A stretch of 64,000 nucleotides of DNA from contig NC_084598.1 of the NCBI RefSeq assembly GCF_033807715.1, positions 45,541,991 to 45,605,990 on the forward strand, read 5' to 3'. The DNA comes from Cololabis saira (taxonomy: Eukaryota > Chordata > Actinopteri > Beloniformes > Belonidae). This document shows, piece after piece, positions 1-10,454 of this stretch (the stretch's first letter is position 1; each line of letters opens with the position of its first letter). Both the position numbers and the translations under genes were made by a program. The notes below the pieces were generated by a model. That model ran no database searches and was not told where the DNA came from. It saw nothing but the letters and a program-made list of their open reading frames with translations.

Positions 1-282
1 TAATTCCTTTTTAATTCAGAATTAAAATTAAATCCGAAACGTGCGTAAATCCAGCGTACACGAGCATCGTCTCTACCTGCCCCTAGTTCACCTGGACGGA
101 GCTGGAACCTAAACCAGCGTGCTGCCCTTAACCAAGGAGCTTGGGCCCGCCTGGGGGCCCCGGACCCAGAGAGACTGCAGTCCGGTCCCCGAGACACCAG
201 CGAGCAGGCAGAGGTGACGGAGGCGTCCTGATTCCTCTCCCATTATATTTATATTCTATTCTATATAGTGATCCGTCTTTAC
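1..282. other. dedd intron, no exon seen
   Basis: This is intronic sequence downstream of the last dedd exon visible here. The first ~40 bases are rich in TTAATTC/GAATTAA motifs that recur near 35700-35790, so they probably belong to a dispersed repeat. The next dedd exon should begin with the codon completing Asp (G|AT) and encode a DIRLRVRAEY-like stretch. It is not in the window. Confidence 0.5.
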
Positions 283-429
283 CACAGGTCTGTTTCTCCC
301 TGCAGTCGGCTGAAGAGTGGCTCCTCTTCCGTTTACGGTGCGATGCAGGGGCCGGCTTGGTTCTGGGGGGCCCGACATGTGGTCCAACATGAGGTCCTGA
401 AGGGGGGCAGCAGATGACCGGCTGGGGAC
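283..429 (-). CDS. dedd: dedd coding exon (basic/NLS-like segment)
   Basis: The acceptor TCCCCAG precedes base 429 and the donor G|GTAAAG follows base 283. The frame enters in phase 1 (G|GT = Gly) and leaves in phase 1 (G|AT = Asp expected). It encodes [12 protein letters not shown], a GPHV tandem duplication, and HRKRKRSHS, which looks like part of a bipartite nuclear localisation signal, as in mammalian DEDD. 147 bp. Confidence 0.9.
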
Positions 430-2058
430 CTGGGGAGGGAAACATGTTAGAAACAGTTTGTACCCCCCGGTTATTACATGGTTTTAAGTCTAGAGGACGT
501 GGAGACTCGTCCAGAACCAGATCCAGTCTGGAGGACCGGGGACCAGAACCAGATCCAGTCTGGAGGACCGGGGACCAGAACCAGCCCCGGGTCAGGGTGG
601 TGGACTGGAACCTGAACCCACCTGGTCTCCGGTGGGGCGTGGAGTCGGTGCAGGGCTCTGCTCCTCTGGGGGACAGGTAGCGCACCGACGTCTCCTCCAG
701 GTACTTGTCCACCGGATCAGGACACACTGGGGACGGATGGGGATCAGTAACATCAGTAACATCAGTAACAGAATCAGTAACCCGGGACGTAACGCCCAGA
801 CTCATGTAACAACGCAATCAAACAATCAATCAACATGAACCGGGATCAGGTGGATGCTTCAGGTACAGCCCCTGTAACACCAGTAACCCCAGTAACGTCT
901 GTAACATTCGTAACCCCAGTAACGTCTGTAACGTCTGTAACCCCAGTAACGTCTGTAACCCCAGTAACGTCTGTAACGTCTGTAACGTCTGTAACCCCAG
1001 TAACGTCTGTAACGTCTGTAACCCCAGTAACGTCTGTAACCCCTGCAACGTCTGTTACACGTGTAACCCCTGCAACGTCTGCAACGTCTGTAACCCCTAC
1101 CAACGTCTGCAACGCGTGTAACCCCTGCAACGTCTGTAACGGGTGTAACCCCTGTAACGTCTGCAACCCCTGCAACGTCTGTAACACGTGTAACCCCTGC
1201 AACGTCTGTAATGTCTGTAACACCAGTAACCCCAGTATCACGTGTAATTCCTGTAACACCTGAACATCTGCTCGGCCTGTAACGTCTGTAACCCCAGTAA
1301 CACCTGCAGCCCTTGTAATATCTGTAATGTCTGTAACACCTGAACATCTGCTCGGCCTGTAACGCCTGTAACCCCAGAAACACCTGTAACGCCTGTAACA
1401 CCTGCAGCCCTTGTAATATCTGTAATGTCTGTAACGCCAGTAACCCCAGTATCACCTTTAATTCCTGTCACACCTGCAGCCCTTGTAATATCTGTAATGT
1501 CTGTAACACCTGAACATCTGCTCGGTCTGTAACACCTGTAACTCACCGGCCTGCCGTTTCCTGAGCGTGACGTAAGGCAGGAGGTCGTGGCGCGTGATGA
1601 TCCTCAGCAGCTGCAGGACGTGTCTGAAGTTGGTCTCGTCGCAGCGGCCCTGGCGCTCCAGGGCCAGCAGGAAGTCCCGCCCGCTCCGGATGCCGCCGCG
1701 CTCGTACTCGTCGATGACGTCCACGAACAGGAAGGACAGAACCCGGACGTCCCGGTGGGTCAGCTGGGCCCCCACGATGTCGAACATGCGGTGCAGCGAG
1801 TACAGGCCGTGGGAGTCGTCCACCGCCTCCTCGGGCCACGGGTCCGAGCCCTGGGGGCGGGACCCGGGGGAGGGGGCGGAGCCGGGGGGGTTCCGGACCT
1901 CCCTGGAGGAGCCCGGCCTGGAGGTCAGAGCTCGGACCGGCCCGGCGCCGCTCAGACCCGAGTCCACGTGGTTGTGGTGTAGGTGAGGCGGCTGGGAGGA
2001 GTGGTGGAGGTGGGGGGGGGGTGCGAGCGCTGGGGGGGTGGGGGTGCTGGGAGGTCAT
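283..2058 (-). CDS. dedd: dedd, death effector domain-containing protein (3' exons missing)
   Basis: Three coding exons join in phase: 1547-2058, 622-726 and 283-429 (minus strand). Seen: the first holds a death effector domain with [24 protein letters not shown] and [12 protein letters not shown]; the second reads [20 protein letters not shown]; the third has CCPPSGP, a basic HRKRKRSHS cluster and EKQTC. These match vertebrate DEDD in order and at the exon junctions (RKRQA|V, RRP|G, QTC|D). DEDD2 differs strongly in the same segments. Known for the family: a nuclear/nucleolar DED protein linked to caspase-8/10 signalling and control of rRNA transcription and cell-cycle progression. The C-terminal DIRLRVRAEY region lies off the left edge. 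Oddity: the only upstream ATG (2056-2058, with a good -3 purine) is one base out of frame with the DED frame, and a run of ten Gs on the plus strand (2012-2021) lies between them. Confidence 0.9.
622..726 (-). CDS. dedd: dedd coding exon ([13 protein letters not shown])
   Basis: The acceptor GTCCCCAG lies before base 726 and the donor CCAG|GTGGGT after base 622. The 105-bp exon starts in the second base of a Val codon split as G|TG and encodes the very conserved [15 protein letters not shown] segment of DEDD. Confidence 0.92.
738..1540. repeat. dedd intron minisatellite (GTAACGTCTGTAACCCCA-like)
   Basis: Almost the whole 820-bp intron between dedd exons 622-726 and 1547-2058 is a degenerate array built from GTAAC, CGTCT and CCCCA words. 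Higher-order blocks containing ACATCTGCTCGGCCTGTAAC recur at about 1262, 1342 and 1512. On the transcribed strand the unit reads GTTACAGACGTTAC, so TTACAG acceptor-like trinucleotides recur throughout. Long open frames across it (repeats of VTDVTGVT and CNPCNVCN) are repeat artefacts. Confidence 0.9.
1547..2058 (-). CDS. dedd: dedd first coding exon, death effector domain
   Basis: The donor GCCG|GTGAGT follows base 1547. The acceptor CCTTGCAG ends at 2112, so the exon is 1547-2111 with coding from the ATG at 2058. The DED frame is open from about 2054 down to the donor and encodes an H/S/P-rich leader (LHHNHVDSG), then [22 protein letters not shown] and the full DED. This frame meets TGA at 2055-2057, overlapping the ATG of the neighbouring frame. 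Initiation at 2058 therefore needs a one-base correction, most simply one G too many in the ten-G run at 2012-2021. The ATG frame itself stays open for ~172 codons across the exon, an effect of high GC. Confidence 0.85.
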
Positions 2059-2111
2059 GTCCACGGAGACCCGGTCGCAATCCCAGCAGCCTCAGCGGCC
2101 GTCCTCCACGC
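2059..2111 (-). other. dedd: dedd 5'UTR part of exon 2
   Basis: 53 bases lie between a strong splice acceptor (pyrimidine tract CTCCTCCCCTCCTTGCAG) and the ATG at 2058. The segment ends GTGGACATGA, a good initiation context, and contains no upstream ATG. Confidence 0.65.
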
Positions 2112-2208
2112 CTGCAAGGAGGGGAGGAGTCAGAGGATCAGTCGCTGCTGCAACAACCAATCACAGGGCGGCGCGTCCACCAGTAGCGGAACCAAAGATA
2201 CTCTATAC

Positions 2209-2904
2209 TAGGGCTGGGCGATATATCGAGATTTTAATATATATCGATATATTTTCAAACGCGATATGGTACGAGACAATATCGTTTATATCGATTTAAA
2301 AAAATATATATATATATATATATTTTTTTTTATGATTTTGATATAGCTTATTCTGTGACAAATTGACTTGAATGTTTTATTTGAGATTTGCACAAATGTT
2401 TTGTTATTTGCACAACTGTCAACCTCAGTGGAAAAGTCTGCCTGTTACTGTCTACATTGTATTAATTACAGTGTATTTTAATTTAATTGTTATGCAGGAA
2501 AGGGATATTTGTTTTATTTTATTCAAGAAGCATTTTTATTCTATATATGCAGGCAGTTTATTTTTATTTCATTTGTTTTATACATGTTGATATTGTGCAG
2601 ACCTCTGTTAATAAAGGAACCTGTGTGACATTTGGCACGAGGTTTTGTATTAAAACTGACTGTTTTTTTAAGGGTTTGCCTCAGAAAAAAATGAAGCTAA
2701 CAGAGATGCTAACAGAGATGCTCACAGAGATGCTAACAAAGATGCTACCAGAGATGCTAACAGAGATGCTAACACAGATGCTATGCTATAATGCTTTGGG
2801 GGAAACCCCAATTATGGCACAGAAAAAATATCGATATATATCAAGTATCGCCATTTAGCTAGAAAATATTGGATATGACTTTTGGTCCATATCGCCCAGC
2901 CCTA
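2209..2904. mobile_element. hAT-type non-autonomous element, TSD CTCTATAC
   Basis: The termini are TAGGGCTGGGCGATAT and its inverse ATCGCCCAGCCCTA. A perfect 8-bp target duplication CTCTATAC lies at 2201-2208 and 2905-2912. An 8-bp duplication with TAGGG ends is the hAT signature. The interior is AT-rich with no transposase and includes a short run of GCTAACAGAGAT units (about 2695-2785). It lies in the dedd 5' intron. Confidence 0.92.
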
Positions 2905-2962
2905 CTCTATACAGAAGATAGCGCATTACCGTTACTGCCAATGCTATGAAATGGTACACACT

Positions 2963-3076
2963 CTCCTAAGTGGGCGTGGTCGCCCCTCTGACCTCACTTC
3001 CTGTCTCCTAAGTGGGCGCGGTCACCCCTCTGACCTCACTTCCTGTCTCCTAAGTGGGCGTGGTCGCCCCTCTCCC
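2963..3076. repeat. 42-bp direct repeat, ~2.7 copies
   Basis: The unit begins CTCCTAAGTGGGCG and continues with GGTCGCCCCTCTGACC, then CTCACTTCCTGT. Copies start at 2963, 3005 and 3047, the last truncated. A related CTTCCTGTCTCCTAAAGGGG stretch occurs at 3640-3660. Confidence 0.85.
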
Positions 3077-4217
3077 CACATCGTTCTGGAACATACAACA
3101 CTAGATACAGTACAACTTTAATATTTGCGCCTTATTTTGCTGCTCGTCTTTTTTTATCTGCTACTTTAATGTCTGATATCAACCTGATATCAATCATCGG
3201 ATCAGTCTAATATTCTTTTTTCCCTTCCAAAAAGACTTCAATAATAACAATAACAGTATTATTAAGTAAAGAAGCAAGTTTTATTTTAGTTTTAAATTTC
3301 AGTTTATCCGATGGGAAAACCACTTTGGCAGTTCTGCAGTGACTGACGACTCTGAGCAAAGCTATGTATTATTATTATTATATTATATTATATTATTAGC
3401 TATGAGAGCCAAATCTGGCGAGAGTGTGTTGCTCAGACAGAGACAGGTCTCAAACAAAGTTCATTTTCTCCTAATCTGTCGGTCTGAAAATGTCCATTTT
3501 GGTGTCAGAATGTTCAGAAGGTTTGTGGCTTTTGAAAAATGGGTCCCATATTTACTTAGGTTACTATGGGGCGAAGGAATTGGTAATAATCTGTGCTCAC
3601 GTTCACTTTTCCCATAGGACTCAATAGACTCAGGACCTACTTCCTGTCTCCTAAAGGGGCGGGGCTAGGGGAGGGGGCGGGACAGTGGGGAAACCCACGT
3701 GACACAAATACAGGAAACACAACCGGAGTGGGATGTCTCGTTTATAGAACGTCTCTGGCGGAACATATCAGAGCCGGGTCGGGAGGCGGGGCTTATGACC
3801 GGGCCCTTTGTAGCCGTCTCATTAACAGCCTACACATGCCCAACAACGGGGCTTACAAGCATTGCCAGATGCTCTACTGCCCCCTCTGGCCAACCGGGGA
3901 ACAGATGGGGTGGGGAGGATCCGGCCGGAATAACATGATCCTTCCACGCGCTACGTCCGGCCGGAGAAGCCCCACCCTGTCTGGTGAAAAGAAGCGGCCT
4001 GCTCACTCCTCAGGTTAAGGAGGAGACCTGAGCTCAGTGCAGGAACTCCCGGGGTTGGTAGAGGATGGAAATGCCCAGGACTGTTAGGTAGGAGCACTGG
4101 GTGATGAAAATGGGGAAAAAATTGGGGATAAAAATATTTAAAAAAAAATAAAAATCGGCTTCTACAAACTAAATTAACTAAAACTAAACTAAAAGCTACC
4201 TGACAGCAGCTAAATAA
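3077..4217. other. dedd 5' intron, no gene recognised
   Basis: An AT-rich part (3110-3600) is followed by a GC-rich stretch (3640-4020) with short open frames that match nothing recognisable. No splice-bounded coding segment, RNA gene or clear element end was identified. Confidence 0.4.
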
Positions 4218-4391
4218 TACAATAAAATCTCAGAAGTTTGGGAGCATTTTAGCCTGGATACGGCAAACAAAAAGACGACTTGCAAGGTTTGCAGAGCAGA
4301 CCTTTCTTATCGCGGGAGCACGTTGGTAATGCACGAACATTTGAAGAGAAAGCACGTCGGAGTTTTGAACAAAACGGACTCGCCTTGGTAA
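4218..4391 (+). pseudogene. BED zinc-finger exon of a hAT-type transposase (remnant)
   Basis: The frame is open from 4218 to a stop at 4389-4391. It reads EVWEHFSLDTANKKTTCKVC, then RADLSYRGSTLVMHEHLKRK, then H. This is a complete BED finger: an aromatic W..F lead, Cys-x2-Cys, and HLKRKH as the His-x4-His half. It ends at a good donor (TTG|GTAAG, 4387/4388). No ATG is present in the frame. BED fingers of this form head hAT transposases and the ZBED genes derived from them. The hAT-like terminus at ~5041 makes a transposon exon more likely than a host gene. Confidence 0.6.
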
Positions 4392-4564
4392 GATACTAAG
4401 CCTATTTTGGCTTTAAAAGAGAGCTTTAATGTTATGCCTGACAAAAGTATTTTAAATTAAATGCATGCAGTCCAAAGAAGTTGAATAAAATATCTATGTT
4501 TCATTGAAGTTCCATCTGTCTTGTGTTTATCATCATTTGCCACATAATTAAAGCAACCTCATAC

Positions 4565-4933
4565 TAGGGATGGGCGGTATGGACTAAAAAAATGTATCAC
4601 AATAATTTCTGGCATTTATCCCGATAACGATAAAAATGACGATAAAAAAAATACCAATTCAACTCCACCTTTGTAACTATAAATCTATCACCACATTCAG
4701 TCTTTGGAGCCAAATCACTGCTCTAAAAGATACTAAACACTAAACTACACCAATTAAATTGAATTGATAAAAACCAATTAAATGAGTTACACCTGTACTG
4801 CAAAACTGGAATGACTTTACACAAAATCGTCATCAACAGGAATTTATCAGTTTTTACCGTAAGATGACAAATTCTTACCGTGGGGAATTTTTTTGACGGT
4901 TTATCGTGAACGGTAAAATATCGCCCATTCCTA
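4565..4933. mobile_element. hAT-type MITE, TSD CCTCATAC
   Basis: The ends are TAGGGATGGGCGGTAT and its inverse ATATCGCCCATTCCTA. The perfect 8-bp duplication CCTCATAC is at 4557-4564 and 4934-4941. The 369-bp AT-rich interior has no coding capacity. It is inserted into the older hAT remnant that carries the BED finger. Confidence 0.92.
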
Positions 4934-4944
4934 CCTCATACTAA

Positions 4945-5041
4945 ATTTAAGAAAAAAATACTAATTATCCGATTAGTCGACTAATCGTTTCAATAGTCGG
5001 TGACTCGTCGACTATTAAAATAGTCGTTAGTTGCAGCCCTA
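4945..5041. mobile_element. right end of an older hAT element
   Basis: The segment carries nested inverted words (CGATTAGTCGACTAATCG; GACTCGTCGACTATT) and ends GTTAGTTGCAGCCCTA, the typical outward hAT terminus TAGGGCTGCAACTAAC. Its left partner was not found. Together with the BED exon at 4218 it probably forms one decayed element split by the MITE at 4565-4933. Confidence 0.65.
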
Positions 5042-5680
5042 ATTCAATTATATAACATATAATTGAATGTCCGCCCCTACGACTCAGGTGTGTGAAGCTG
5101 TTGTCTCTCGCTGCAGGAACACTTTTAAAACATTTTCAAAGAAGAGAAAAGGTGAAATATTTAAGATATCATTTCTACAAAGTGTAATTTGAATTTTGAA
5201 ACCTGTTTTGTTGACCTTCTTTTAATAAATTATATTTTTTGCACTTTATACATCTATCTCAGCAAGTTATTCATAGCACACGAGCCACACTATTTGACAC
5301 ACAATCCAAAGCGTTTGCTTGTAGTTATCAGCACCACAGAGAGCGGAAACCCACTTCAGATAATGATATAACGTGACATAAAGGCCAACAAACCACAAGA
5401 ACAACAAAAACAGCCTAATAAAACGAATACATTCCAGACACTAATTCAAGGCATTTGTAGGAGTTCAGCAGCACGGAGCCTCCACATCACTCTGAAATCA
5501 CTCTGAAATCACCGTCTGACATCCAATTCAACTACGGATAAGCCGGGTATAGAAACAGGATGATTCTTCTGATTGGTTGGTCAGGGACCAATCAGAAGGC
5601 TGATTAAGGGTCAGTTGGCATAGCGACCTCCACGTCTCCTCCACACTTTGACCCTACGATCCAACAGATCCCGTTCCTGC
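5042..5680. other. dedd 5' intron, nothing recognised
   Basis: AT-rich sequence with a small inverted repeat ATTCAATTATAT/ATAATTGAAT at 5042-5067 immediately right of the hAT end. No gene was seen. Confidence 0.4.
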
Positions 5681-5785
5681 CAGAGATGCACCGATCAGGA
5701 TTTTGAGGGCCGATCACCGATCACCAATCTAAAAAACCAGTATCGGCCGATCCCGATCAGGGGCCGATCAATCGGTGCATCTCTA
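5681..5785. mobile_element. short hAT MITE, TSD GTTCCTGC
   Basis: A 105-bp element with ends CAGAGATGCACCGATCAG and its near inverse TCAATCGGTGCATCTCTA. A perfect 8-bp duplication GTTCCTGC is present at 5673-5680 and 5786-5793. The interior consists mainly of GATCGGCC-type words. Confidence 0.9.
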
Positions 5786-5938
5786 GTTCCTGCACATGTT
5801 CAGGTTCCAACAGCAACAACCAGACAGGTTGTTATTGGTGGAGAGGGTTTGGAGTCCCGCCCACATCTAAGCTAAGTCGTATCTCAGGTCCGTCCTAGTT
5901 ACTGGAGAATCAACACTGTGTCCGTTGCATAAGGAGCT

Positions 5939-6017
5939 TATGGGACAGTAGTGATTGTTCCAGGTATTAGTCAGACCGTATGGGACGGTAGTGATTGTTC
6001 CAGGTATTAGTCAGACC
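5939..6017. repeat. 40-bp tandem duplication
   Basis: Two head-to-tail copies of a unit starting TATGGGACAGTAGTGATTGT and ending GTATTAGTCAGACC differ by one base (ACAGTAG versus ACGGTAG). Confidence 0.85.
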
Positions 6018-6077
6018 CTCAGGTGGTAAAAACTACCAGGTTGCAGGTACGTAACGAAAGGGAGCAGAATCTGGACT

Positions 6078-6802
6078 AGGGCTGAACGATTAATTGCATT
6101 TGCGATAATATCGCGATGTGATAAAACGAGATTTTCTAACCGCAAAGGCTGCGATTTGACCAGTCACGTGATCTGGTCACGTTGCCGGCAGGGGAAAAAA
6201 GTCAACAGTGCTGCGTGTAACCTACTGTATCTACCGTGGCCTCAGCATTAGGGCTCGGCCAAGCGGGGATTTATAAATATATGGGCTTTATAAATTTATT
6301 AAATATACGAGCGCAGAGTCGGTGTGGCGAGCTTTGTTGGTTTGTTTGTTTGCTGGTGTTTTTTTTCTGGTGTTTTTTTTCCTTTCTGTGATTTTTGAGT
6401 TATTTGTGAAGAAGTTCTGAGTTTCCTGTGAGGAAGGTTTTTTGTTCCCTGTGGGAGTTTTTCTGTGTTTTTCTATTAAACTACGCCTCGTTTTGCCTAA
6501 AGTTTAACCTGGTTTGGTGTCGTGTGATTGGGTTCAGAGAGAACGACCCATAACACTCGTGTGTACAGACGTGTGTAGACGTGTTAAAGAGGTAAAGACA
6601 CAGATTAGTTTTCTTTATTGTTGTAATTTGTGCTTTAAATAAATCTGACATTGTTTATTATAAAACAGACTGATTTGTTGCTTGTGTAGTTGAAAAATAC
6701 ATGAGAACAGGACCTTGTAAAAATAATCACATATTAAATCGCAATCGCAATATTGAGGAAAAAAATCGCAATTAGATTATTTTCAAAAATCGTTCAGCCC
6801 TA
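6078..6802. mobile_element. hAT-like non-autonomous element
   Basis: The ends are TAGGGCTGAACGATTAATTG and the inverse CAAAAATCGTTCAGCCCTA, followed by subterminal inverted GCGATAT/ATCGCAAT words. No clear target duplication is preserved (ATCTGGAC left, ATTTTATT right). The interior contains unrelated sequence (about 6240-6560), perhaps a further insertion. Confidence 0.75.
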
Positions 6803-6938
6803 ATTTTATTGTCTCGTAGATTCACATCAGACTGGACGGCTCATCCGGGCGGCTGTACAGACACTGCAGAATTTGGTTGTTTCCTCCTTCTCTGAGTTGG
6901 CAGGCTGAGGGGAGACCACTTTATATATTATATAGTAT

Positions 6939-7379
6939 TTTCTGGATATAAGTCGCATCCGCTCTATTAAAAAAAAAAAAAAAATATTTAGCCGCAGATA
7001 TATACGTTGTTAGACTAGATATTTCCTACATGTACAGAAGGATTCTGAACTGTAAATGATGTACATGTTTGTACCTAAATAGATCTTTCCTAACAGTGTC
7101 TTTTAACACGGCAGCAACTTTGCTGATTAAAACGGGACAGAACCAAGAGAAAATAACCAGTATTTATTTATCTATTTATCTGTTTGAAATCTGCTTCTAC
7201 TTCTATCTGCTAAAGAAGAAGTAGCATATTCTTCTTTGCATTTATGTTGTCTTAGTTTTGATTCTAATTCCGGTTAGAGCGCCCCGAGCACTGGAAGAAA
7301 AATCCACAGAATAACCTTTGTATAAGCCTCATGGTTGAAAACCTATGGAAAAAGTAGCGGCTTATAGTCCAGAAAATAT
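6939..7379. mobile_element. MITE with TATTTTCTGGA(C/T)TATAAG termini
   Basis: The left end TATTTTCTGGATATAAGTCG is matched in inverse by AGCGGCTTATAGTCCAGAAA at the right end. This is a common fish repeat type whose superfamily cannot be decided from these ends alone. No coding potential. Confidence 0.65.
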
Positions 7380-7559
7380 GGTATGTTAAAGAAGAAAAAA
7401 CCTGTTTTTCATAATAGGTCTCCTTTAACTAACTCAACTATTATGATAAAATACCTCAAATACCTCAAGTATTTTTGAAAATATTTGTAAATTTTTTGTA
7501 AATATTATCAATTTTTTTGGTGTTTACTATTTTTTTTTCTCTCTTGTACATACTCTTTT

Positions 7560-7703
7560 TATATTGCTCTTTTTATTATTTAACTATTTATTGGTTATTT
7601 CTATTTTACATTTTTTGTATAAAGTGTGTGTGTGTGTTTTGGCTGCTGCACGACTGAATTTCTCCTCTGGGAGATCAATAAAGTCTTCTATTCTATTCTA
7701 TAA
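7560..7703 (+). mobile_element. LINE 3' end with (TTCTA)n tail
   Basis: Sequence of the form TGGCTGCTGCACGACTGAAT, TTCTCCTCTGGGAGATCAA, TAAAGTCTTCTATTCTATTC is a recurrent 3' terminus of non-LTR retroelements. A related tail occurs at about 16660-16775. Only the 3' UTR/tail is present. Confidence 0.6.
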
Positions 7704-7899
7704 CAGGCCAGGTTTATATAACTAAGGACTGTGATGATAAACCAGAATAATTTAATGGGATACTCAGGGTTAAAACGTTTTCCACAATGCCTGTGTAATG
7801 TATACTGTAGTTTTTAGACTCAATGACAGACTCTGTCATCTCATCCCCATTTCTGTTCCCACTCATGAACATATGAACCTAACCCTAACACTCATGAAC

Positions 7900-8362
7900 A
7901 CACCACAAGGGGAAAACAACTTTTAAAGGAAAAGAAAAGGAAACTAAAATGTACAAGTTTCAGTGTAACCTGTAAAGGTCCAAAAATTTGGAATGAGCTT
8001 GGTAGTGCTATAAAAGAGTCTGGATCTCTCTCAATTTTTAAAAAAAGTTTAAAACAAAAATTATTATTAAATTATGTTTCTTGTTAATTTTTGTATGTAC
8101 CAATACCTGATGTATTATTTTTATAAGAATATATTTGTATCTAGGAGATCTCTTTTTTCTTCTTATTTAGGTTATAAGGATATAAGGTTATATATTGTAT
8201 GTATATGTATTATATGTGTAATTTATAGCTGTTCTGCTGTGTGACTGGGCCCCTATTCATAAGCTACAGTAGCTTCTGGGGATTCCCATTTTACAAACCT
8301 CAATTATTATCTGTATTTGTGTTTTTTAATTATTTGTAAATAAACTCAATTCAATTCAACGT
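7900..8362 (+). mobile_element. LINE fragment: end of reverse transcriptase ORF plus tail
   Basis: One frame encodes CKGPKIWNELGSAIKESGSL followed by SIFKKSLKQKLL and a stop, a typical C-terminus of fish non-LTR reverse transcriptase proteins (W-N-x-L ... FKKxLK). It is followed by an AT-rich 3' region ending TAAACTCAATTCAATTCAA. 5'-truncated. Confidence 0.65.
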
Positions 8363-8669
8363 GGGGGTTAAAATACCCTGAAGTGGGTGGAAACGTCCTG
8401 AACTGTGTTAAGACGTGCTAAAGTGGGCTAAAACGTCCTGAAGTGAGCTGATACCTGCTGAAGTGGGTTAAACAGGGTTAAAACGTGTTAAAGTGTGTTA
8501 AAGTGGGTTAAACTCGCCCGTAAACACTGCTGACGTCACGCACGGCTGTCAATCATCTCCTCACGTTCAGATTAGATTAGATTCTTTAACGGTTTCCTGC
8601 TCCGGTAATTAACCCCCCAGAGACCAAACACCGACACATATGGTTTATGTAAATGTGACAGGACCTTAC

Positions 8670-9010
8670 CTTCTCCGCTCCGGGGGGTTTAGTCTCGTTA
8701 AAACCAGAGAAACGTGTCTGTAAAAGCTCCAGTTAGCCGCTCATGCTGCAGCGACGCGCTGCCTTCTGGGAGAAAAACACCTTTGTTTCCGCTCAAATGT
8801 GCCGTTTAAAGGACCGACAGCGGCTAGAATCACGGCTCAGAACCTTCCCGCCCTAAAGCGAAGCTGCCTATGAGGCAGAAACCAGAAACACCGCCATTAT
8901 TTTATCATGTAGTCGAACATCGAGCAGGAAAATAAGCAAACACTGGTCGACCTGAAGCTAAAATGAAAGAAATTCCGGGTCACGGGACCGTCACTTCCGG
9001 TGTCCGGAAA
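8670..9010 (-). promoter_or_regulatory. dedd: probable dedd promoter and non-coding first exon
   Basis: A strong donor GGAGAAG|GTAAGG has its last exonic base at 8670 and could splice to the acceptor at 2112. Upstream on the minus strand the sequence is unusually CpG-rich for this AT-rich neighbourhood. It contains an ETS/GABP-type ACCGGAAGTGACGG (about 8980-9000), a TTCTCCCAGAAGGCA motif like the ZNF143/Staf-associated element, and no TATA box. This fits a TATA-less housekeeping promoter, as expected for dedd. A three-codon upstream ORF (ATG AGC GGC TAA, about 8735-8746) would lie in the leader if transcription starts above it. The start site is inferred. Confidence 0.55.
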
Positions 9011-9065
9011 TACACGAAATAACACAAAACAAATAACACGAAATACATTTTAATCATTTCAACAT

Positions 9066-9224
9066 ATATTATATTATATTATATTATATTATATTATATT
9101 ATATTATATTATATTATATTATATTATATTATATTATATTATATTATATTATATTATATTATATTATATTATATTATATATTATATTATATTATATTACA
9201 CGGTGTTATATTATATTACATTAC

Positions 9225-9295
<71 letters not shown>

Positions 9296-9890
9296 TATAT
9301 TATATTATATTATATTTCATGATATCATATTATATTATATTATATTATATTATATCATATCATATTATATCAAATCATATTCTATTCTATTCTATTCTAT
9401 TCTATTCTATTACATGATATCATATTATATCATACTATTTTATTATATCATATTATATTATATTTCATTATATTATATTCTATTATATTCTATTATGTTA
9501 TATATCATATTACATTTTATTATATTATATTATATTATATTATATTATATTATATTATATTATATTATATTATATTACATTATATTATATTATGTTATAT
9601 TATATTATATTATATTATATTACATTATACAGTGTTATGTTATATATCATTATATTATATTATATTTATGATATTATATTATATTATATTTATTGTGGGA
9701 TATTATATTACATTATATTATATGTATTATGGGATATTATATTATATTATATTATATCATATTATATTATATTATATTATATTATATTATATTATATTAT
9801 ATTATATTATATTATATTATATCATATTATATTATATTATATTATATTATATTATATTATATTATATTATATTATATTATACATCCATCC
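9066..9890. repeat. (ATTAT)n pentamer array with (AT)n core
   Basis: About 800 bp of ATATT/ATTAT pentanucleotide repeat is interrupted by (AT)n at 9225-9290 and a short TTCTA run (9380-9410). Long open frames of Y, I and L residues here are pure repeat translations. It lies between the dedd promoter and the kcnab2-like 3' end. Confidence 0.95.
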
Positions 9891-9970
9891 ATTTTCTATA
9901 CCCTCTCTATCCTTTGCAGGGTCGCGGGGGTCTGCCGGTGGGGGGCCCTGGACAGGTCAGTCCATCCCAC
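9889..9970 (+). mobile_element. short retroelement fragment (CATCCATCCATTTTCTATACC type)
   Basis: The segment CATCCATCCATTTTCTATAC followed by CCTTTGCAGGGTCGCGGGGG is a widespread fish retroelement-derived module. Only ~80 bp remains, wedged into the ATTAT array. Confidence 0.5.
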
Positions 9971-10200
9971 AATATTATTTATTATATTATATTGTAGTAT
10001 ATATACTCTGCTCTTTGGTTGCTGCCATTATCCAAAAGTACAGAAAAAATGCTGACTCATCTGTCGTGAAATATTGTTATATAATTATAAAAGTCTTTAA
10101 TCACAATGGAAGTGTATTTTTTGGGTTTTGTAACCGATAAATGTGTCTGTGTTGTTCAAAGTTGAAAAACGTGTTCCACCTGCAACATTTGCCCAACCAT

Positions 10201-10206
10201 TTTATT
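10201..10206 (-). terminator. kcnab2: AATAAA polyadenylation signal of the kcnab2-like gene
   Basis: TTTATT on the plus strand reads AATAAA on the minus strand about 250 nt downstream of the stop codon at 10455-10457. It is the first canonical signal in the sense direction and predicts a short 3'UTR. Confidence 0.6.
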
Positions 10207-10454
10207 ATAAATGAAATCAAACAGACGTGTAGATCACAGATTGTCAGACATGCTGCAGAAACACAGTGACGGCCGCCGTCCAGCAGGTGGGTCTTCTCTT
10301 CCTCTCGGGCTCCACAGATGAAGACGATACGTTTACATGCATTTAAGAAGAGTTGAACTTTCTGAAGTGGCAGTGAGTGCTGGTGGTGCTGAACACAGAT
10401 CTAAAGTGTTGTCTCTGATCACGAGGACGGTTCCTCCGTTCATCACAGGTGTGT

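Noticed and set aside
846..1546. VTDVTGVT and CNPCNVCN frames beside dedd
   Set aside because: Minisatellite translation within a dedd intron. The splice sites at 1546 and 727 exclude it from the mRNA.
1547..2058. Assignment to dedd2
   Set aside because: [22 protein letters not shown] and VDKYLEETS are DEDD residues. DEDD2 differs at most of these.
9414..10140. Tyr/Ile/Leu-rich open frames
   Set aside because: Pure (ATTAT)n translation.
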